From CAZYJR01 sp964647905 (GTDB taxonomy: Bacteria > Desulfobacterota > DSM-4660 > Desulfatiglandales > HGW-15): a stretch of DNA of 64,000 nucleotides. Below, piece by piece: positions 60,936-64,000 of this stretch. The stretch is taken from NCBI GenBank assembly GCA_964647905.1, contig CAZYJR010000013.1:33498-97497 (forward strand). Reading direction: 5' to 3'. The position numbers were made by a program, and so were the translations under genes. Under the pieces are notes generated by a model. That model made no database searches and was not told the origin of the DNA. It saw nothing but the letters and a program-made list of their open reading frames with translations. The first letter of the stretch is position 1. The number at the start of each line of letters is the position of its first letter.

Positions 60936-61012
60936 GCTAAGCCTGAGCCGCGCCCGCCGAGGACCTCAAAAAAAAGTAACGGACGTGGGCGGGCGTCGGC
61001 GCCAGGCTTTTG
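60936..61012 (-). terminator. Long GC-rich hairpin after the toxin gene and beside the intron end
   Basis: On the minus strand AAGCCTGGCGCC-GACGCCCGCC and GGCGGGCG-CGGCTCAGGCTT pair imperfectly around a loop that contains TTTTTTTT. It follows the toxin stop and ends about seven to nine bases before the intron. It may be a terminator or a degenerate recombination site; stem-loops of this sort are insertion targets of class C group II introns. Confidence 0.5.
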
Positions 61013-61019
61013 CTAGCAG

Positions 61020-61319
61020 CTACTGGGTGACTGGGGTTCCCCTCGCCGCATGCCAGACCCTTGCTATCTCAACGGTACGCCTTCTGTGATCAACTCTATA
61101 GACAATCCTACATGGCTTGCGAATTACTTCCCGGATAGTCGGGTCGTTGAACTCTGGTACAATGCGCCCAGACTCTGGAAAATCGACTAATCTCTCCACT
61201 GCCTGAAACAGGCTTCTTACGAATCGTTCTGCCCCCGAGGAACTGTCTTCCGCGATAAAGGTGGCAATGTCTTTGAGATCAAACCGAGCCGAGGGAGACC
61301 AGATCAGCTTGAAAGCCAT
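61020..61319 (-). CDS. RelE/ParE-family toxin
   Basis: 99 residues with the RelE/ParE pattern: FKLIWSPSARFDLKDIATFI, ERLVDFPESGRIVPEFND, IREVIRKPCRIVYRVDH and VEIARVWHAARGTP. It would be a ribosome-dependent mRNase (RelE type) or a gyrase inhibitor (ParE type); the family form IREVI...YRIVYRV favours the ParE branch. It overlaps the antitoxin gene by 16 bases. Confidence 0.9.
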   Translation of the reverse strand: MAFKLIWSPSARFDLKDIATFIAEDSSSGAERFVRSLFQAVERLVDFPESGRIVPEFNDPTIREVIRKPCRIVYRVDHRRRTVEIARVWHAARGTPVTQ

Positions 61320-61489
61320 TCCCTGAACTCCTCTCTTACCTTCTCATGGAGAATACCCTTTCCCTCATCGAGTTCACGAAGTCCCTTACGTACACCCGCC
61401 ACGAAGTTGATGCGCTCCTGGATATCTTCCCAGGTAGCGTCTTCCGGAAGTTCTTGAATACTCTTTATAGCTATTTCTTTGGACGTCAT
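61304..61489 (-). CDS. Antitoxin partner of the RelE/ParE toxin
   Basis: 61 residues from the ATG at 61489 (GGAGG seven bases upstream); a TTG two codons earlier is less likely. TSKEIAIKSIQELPEDATWEDI is followed by the charged tail RKGLRELDEGKGILHEKVREEF, as in small antitoxins of relE/parE modules. No separate DNA-binding motif is obvious. It is translated ahead of and overlapping the toxin. Confidence 0.82.
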   Translation of the reverse strand: MTSKEIAIKSIQELPEDATWEDIQERINFVAGVRKGLRELDEGKGILHEKVREEFREWLSS

Positions 61490-61981
61490 GTTCAAACCTC
61501 CCCATACTTGCTGTTACTGAGCCGGTACACTTTGCCTGCATCTAACAAGTGAGTATGTAGTTTCCGGATAATTCCGAGCTATTAGTATTGATGACATATA
61601 TTTTCGTTGAAGACTACAGTTCTCTAGCTTGATAATTGGGCCATCTTCATGTTATCAAGAAACTCTATATTTTGCCCCAAGCATGATACAGGGAGGCAAT
61701 CAGTTTTCTGGGATAGGAAGTTCCCACCAACCGGATGAACAATGATTCCTGTTGAATCATAGCAAAAGCCCATACTCCAGTTTAAACCCCATATTATTGA
61801 ATCTCGATTGAAGAACAAACAAGGACACATTATCCAAACTGCATTTGAAACGTAACTATCGTATCATGCGCATTCAGTAGAGTCTGGATTTGCCCGCATT
61901 ATCGAAACAATCCTTTTACCTATGATGTGACGCTCTAGGTGCCAGGGACGGCACCGCAGACTTGTTGACCGGGTTCTCCGG
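61490..61981. other. AT-rich stretch without a supported gene
   Basis: No frame with a ribosome site and recognisable product was found. Short minus-strand frames such as 61624-61830 have no supporting features. No tRNA, repeat array or terminator was seen. Confidence 0.5.
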
Positions 61982-62326
61982 TCAGAACTCCTCGGTAATC
62001 CACCGATCATAGGCCGCATGAACTGCTCGCGGTATCCAAGACTCCTCAAACGGTGAAGAACCTCGCTGTTCGGGTATCTCGTTGACGTCCACTCCGGTGA
62101 TCTCGAATGAGCGCCAGTCTATGTCTCCGCACCTCGACCAAAATCTCACCAGGAGCCGTCCGTTCCTTGCCTTCCATATGTCCATATTAAACGAGTGGTG
62201 CCTGCCAAAGTGGTCTCCTCGACCGTAAACCCGTTGCATTCCCCGAGCATCGAAATGATCGATTTCCTCTAACGTCCCGAGCGTTGCAGGTATCTTTGAC
62301 TCCCAAAATGTAAGATCCTCTCCCAT
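61982..62326 (-). CDS. Small hypothetical protein
   Basis: 114 residues; AGGAG lies about 12 bases before the ATG at 62326. I do not recognise the family. The composition is protein-like: Trp- and Arg-rich, with FNMDIWKARNGRLLVRFWSRCGDIDWRSFEI in the centre and WIPRAVHAAYDRWITEEF at the end. No signal peptide or membrane segment. It lies in the island between toxin-antitoxin and transposase genes. Confidence 0.55.
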   Translation of the reverse strand: MGEDLTFWESKIPATLGTLEEIDHFDARGMQRVYGRGDHFGRHHSFNMDIWKARNGRLLVRFWSRCGDIDWRSFEITGVDVNEIPEQRGSSPFEESWIPRAVHAAYDRWITEEF

Positions 62327-62344
62327 TGCCCGAATATTCTCCTA

Positions 62345-62506
62345 TCAACTAAGGCCGATCTCACCGGCTACATTTTTTGAAATATGCCGTACGGGCAAGT
62401 TTACTTCAATCAAACATATAGGATATTTTATTCCTATCTTCCTATTTCCTGTTGCCCATTGCCTGACTCTCTGCTCAAGCTCTTCGTATGTAGGCTTCTC
62501 AGGCAT
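62345..62506 (-). pseudogene. N-terminal remnant of a PAS sensor kinase
   Basis: The minus-strand frame starts MPEKPTYEELEQRV, an N-terminus found on many PAS histidine kinases of Desulfobacterota (KPTYEELEQRVKELE). After about 16 residues the coiled-coil pattern ends, and the frame stops after 53 codons with no PAS domain. A decayed gene start is inferred. Confidence 0.45.
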
Positions 62507-62857
62507 AATCACAGCCTCTGTATTCGCATTCCCATAAAGTCAGTACTACCAACACAATTGTTGCTAGCCGCCCGATTCCATCTTTACCCTACCCTACGAG
62601 TAAAGCCTTGACCATACCACGGAAGCGGCGGAAAATGAACCATGTTCACGGCCGAGAGCCGTGCCAACCAACAACCCACTTCAAGGATATCTTTTCAGGC
62701 TCTTGAGCTTTTTGTCTGAAGGCTTTTTCCTGTCCATGGTCCCTCCAAATATAACGGTCTCGAAATGTAAGATAAATTATGCATATATAGATTGGCTTGT
62801 CAAGCCATAAATTTGCTTGGGTGCCTTTTATACACTGATTTAACGAAGATTATTGAC
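62507..62857. other. Intergenic stretch with a hairpin and a tiny minus-strand frame
   Basis: CACGGC and GCCGTG (62647-62663) form a perfect 6-bp stem with a 5-base loop. On the minus strand 62737 to 62681 encodes an 18-residue basic peptide (MDRKKPSDKKLKSLKRYP) behind GGAGG, perhaps another gene-start remnant. Nothing else was seen. Confidence 0.4.
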
Positions 62858-63232
62858 CTACGACTTAATGAATACGCAGGCCCATCCTGGGTATTTTGCT
62901 TTACATATTCTGCATAATTTGCCGTACAGATCGCTCCTGTCATCTTTCCCTCCAGCCGCTCTTGATTCACCCCGGAGCCCTTCGATGAGATGGACCAAAC
63001 GGACAAGGTCTTCAACCCGGAAGTTACTGCGGCCAGCCGAAACGACCACAAAGGGATCCGGCTCAGCAGCGTCGGTCCAGCCAATGGGGACGGTGATCAG
63101 CCGCTCCTGATCATCATGAAGATCCACGCATTCATGGCCCCAACTTCGCCGATAACCGACCAGGCCATATTGTTTGGAATAAAGAGGATGAAACGGGTGG
63201 GTGATTCTGACTTTTCGTTTCAGCCGGTTCAC
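62858..63232 (-). CDS. DUF5372-like protein next to the transposase
   Basis: 124 residues; GTG start at 63232, without a clear ribosome site. The core VRITHPFHPLYSKQYGLVGYRRSWGHECV and TDAAEPDPFVVVSAGRSNFRVEDLVRLVHLI resembles small DUF5372-type proteins that occur near transposases. Function unknown. It is divergent from, and almost touches, the truncated transposase frame, so it probably belongs to the same mobile element. The family name is from pattern memory. Confidence 0.5.
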   Translation of the reverse strand: MNRLKRKVRITHPFHPLYSKQYGLVGYRRSWGHECVDLHDDQERLITVPIGWTDAAEPDPFVVVSAGRSNFRVEDLVRLVHLIEGLRGESRAAGGKDDRSDLYGKLCRICKAKYPGWACVFIKS

Positions 63233-63237
63233 AATAG

Positions 63238-64000
63238 GAGCAGTTCGACGCCCTTGCTTTCTCTTGCAAGCGACGGCACTTCTGTCCCTCTTGCCACCAG
63301 AAGCGGGTTGTCGAATTCGGCCAGTGGCTCCTCGAGGAGGTCGTCAAGGCCGTACCTCACCGCCACTGGGTCTTCAGCATCCCGAAGATACTCCGCCGGT
63401 CTTTTCTCTATGACCGAAAGCTCCTTTGCGATCTCAGCCGGTGCGCCTGGGAGACCCTCAAGCAGTACCTTCAGGAGGTCTTGCCGGGTGCAGATTTCCA
63501 GCCCGGGGCTATCATCGCAGTGCAGACCTTCGGGGGACTGCTCGAGTTCAACCCCCATTGCCACATCCTTCTTGCCGACGGTGGATTCTACGGCAAGGAC
63601 ATGTTCCGAGTTGCGCCCCGACCGGAGATCAAGCCCATCGAAGAGATCTTTCGCCATAAGGTGTTCCGGATGCTCCTGCGTCGCCGAAAGATCCGCCCGG
63701 AACTCATCGAAAACCTCATGGGGTGGCGACATTCAGGATTCCATGTCCACGCCGGCCCCCGCATCCTGCCTCGTAATGCCGAGTCCATGGAAAACCTGGC
63801 CCGGTACATTATTCGTGCCTCCTTTGCCCAAGACCGGATGACCTATCTTCCTCGGGAAACCAGGGTTATCTATGAATCCAGGAATGGAAAGCGCACGAAG
63901 ACCTTCGACGCCCTGGAATGGCTTGCGGCCATGTGCTCGCACGTTCCCAACAAGGGCGAGCAGATGGTGAGATACTACGGCTACTACAGCAACGTGTGCA
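63238..64000 (+). mobile_element. IS91-family (Y2/HUH) transposase gene, 5'-truncated and running off the window
   Basis: The frame opens after a TAG (63235-63237) and has no start codon before the zinc-binding motif CKRRHFCPSCHQKR. It continues VPHRHWVFSIPKILRR, the HUH metal motif FNPHCHILL, GFHVHAGPRI, and reaches YYGYYSN, which lies in the tyrosine region, at the window end. This is the IS91/IS801-type rolling-circle transposase. The N-terminal part seems lost, so the copy is probably dead unless an upstream start is used with a frameshift. The 3' end lies beyond base 64000. Confidence 0.85.

Noticed and set aside
60936..61012. Integron attC site
   Set aside because: The hairpin has the right size, but neither a GTTRRRY core nor its RYYYAAC partner is present at both ends, and no integrase gene is in the window.
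61624..61830. 68-codon minus-strand frame in the accessory island
   Set aside because: No ribosome site, no recognisable motif, and AT-rich DNA produces such frames by chance.
1..64000. CRISPR arrays, rRNA or tRNA genes
   Set aside because: No regularly spaced direct repeats of CRISPR type and no rRNA-like or cloverleaf sequence was noticed; the evenly spaced palindromes at 58661-58800 have unrelated spacers and fit operators. A covariance-model scan would be decisive for RNA genes.

Overview
The window looks like a chromosomal piece of a strictly anaerobic, GC-rich Gram-negative bacterium, most likely a Desulfobacterota (deltaproteobacterial) lineage. The signs are gene content: a tungsten-type aldehyde:ferredoxin oxidoreductase, 2-hydroxyacyl-CoA dehydratase/activase genes, sigma-54 control, TRAP and branched-chain ABC uptake systems, a NapC plus octaheme HAO-type cytochrome pair and a DUF6178-like protein. 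The phylum is inferred from content; no rRNA or tRNA gene was found.

Layout. 1-6346 (minus strand): a sigma-54 activator followed by opine-type dehydrogenase, Tat-exported peptide-binding protein and two permeases, with a sigma-54-like promoter between regulator and operon. 6504-14361: SNF2 helicase, pRiA4b ORF-3-like protein, VapBC, and a YhaO/YhaN-type nuclease/ATPase pair whose ATPase gene is cut short by a mobile-element end. 14408-19734: radical SAM protein, activase and two dehydratase-family proteins, divergent from a single-domain response regulator. A 178-bp MITE with a 4-bp target duplication follows; its first 71 bases match the repeat that ends the ATPase gene. 20089-33881: an HExxH protein, an XRE-cupin regulator divergent from a TRAP operon, an AOR/ferredoxin cluster, a Liv ABC operon with a fused LivM-LivG, and an Asp/Glu racemase-family gene. 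34182-41733: a chemoreceptor behind a second sigma-54-like promoter, site-2 protease, THUMP methyltransferase, groESL and two Hsp20 genes.

41798-58420: DUF6178-like protein, OsmC-like protein, sensor kinase, amidohydrolase, a TetR-controlled Lol/FtsX-type export operon, a GAF-adenylate cyclase, the NapC-HAO pair and D-Ala-D-Ala ligase.

58500-64000 is an accessory island with AT-richer stretches: a split-HipA hipBST toxin system behind four evenly spaced palindromic operators, a 5' fragment of a group II intron sitting beside a large hairpin, a RelE/ParE-type toxin-antitoxin pair, gene remnants, and a truncated IS91-family (Y2/HUH) transposase running off the window end. This island and the two linked MITE-type repeats hold most of the unusual structure.
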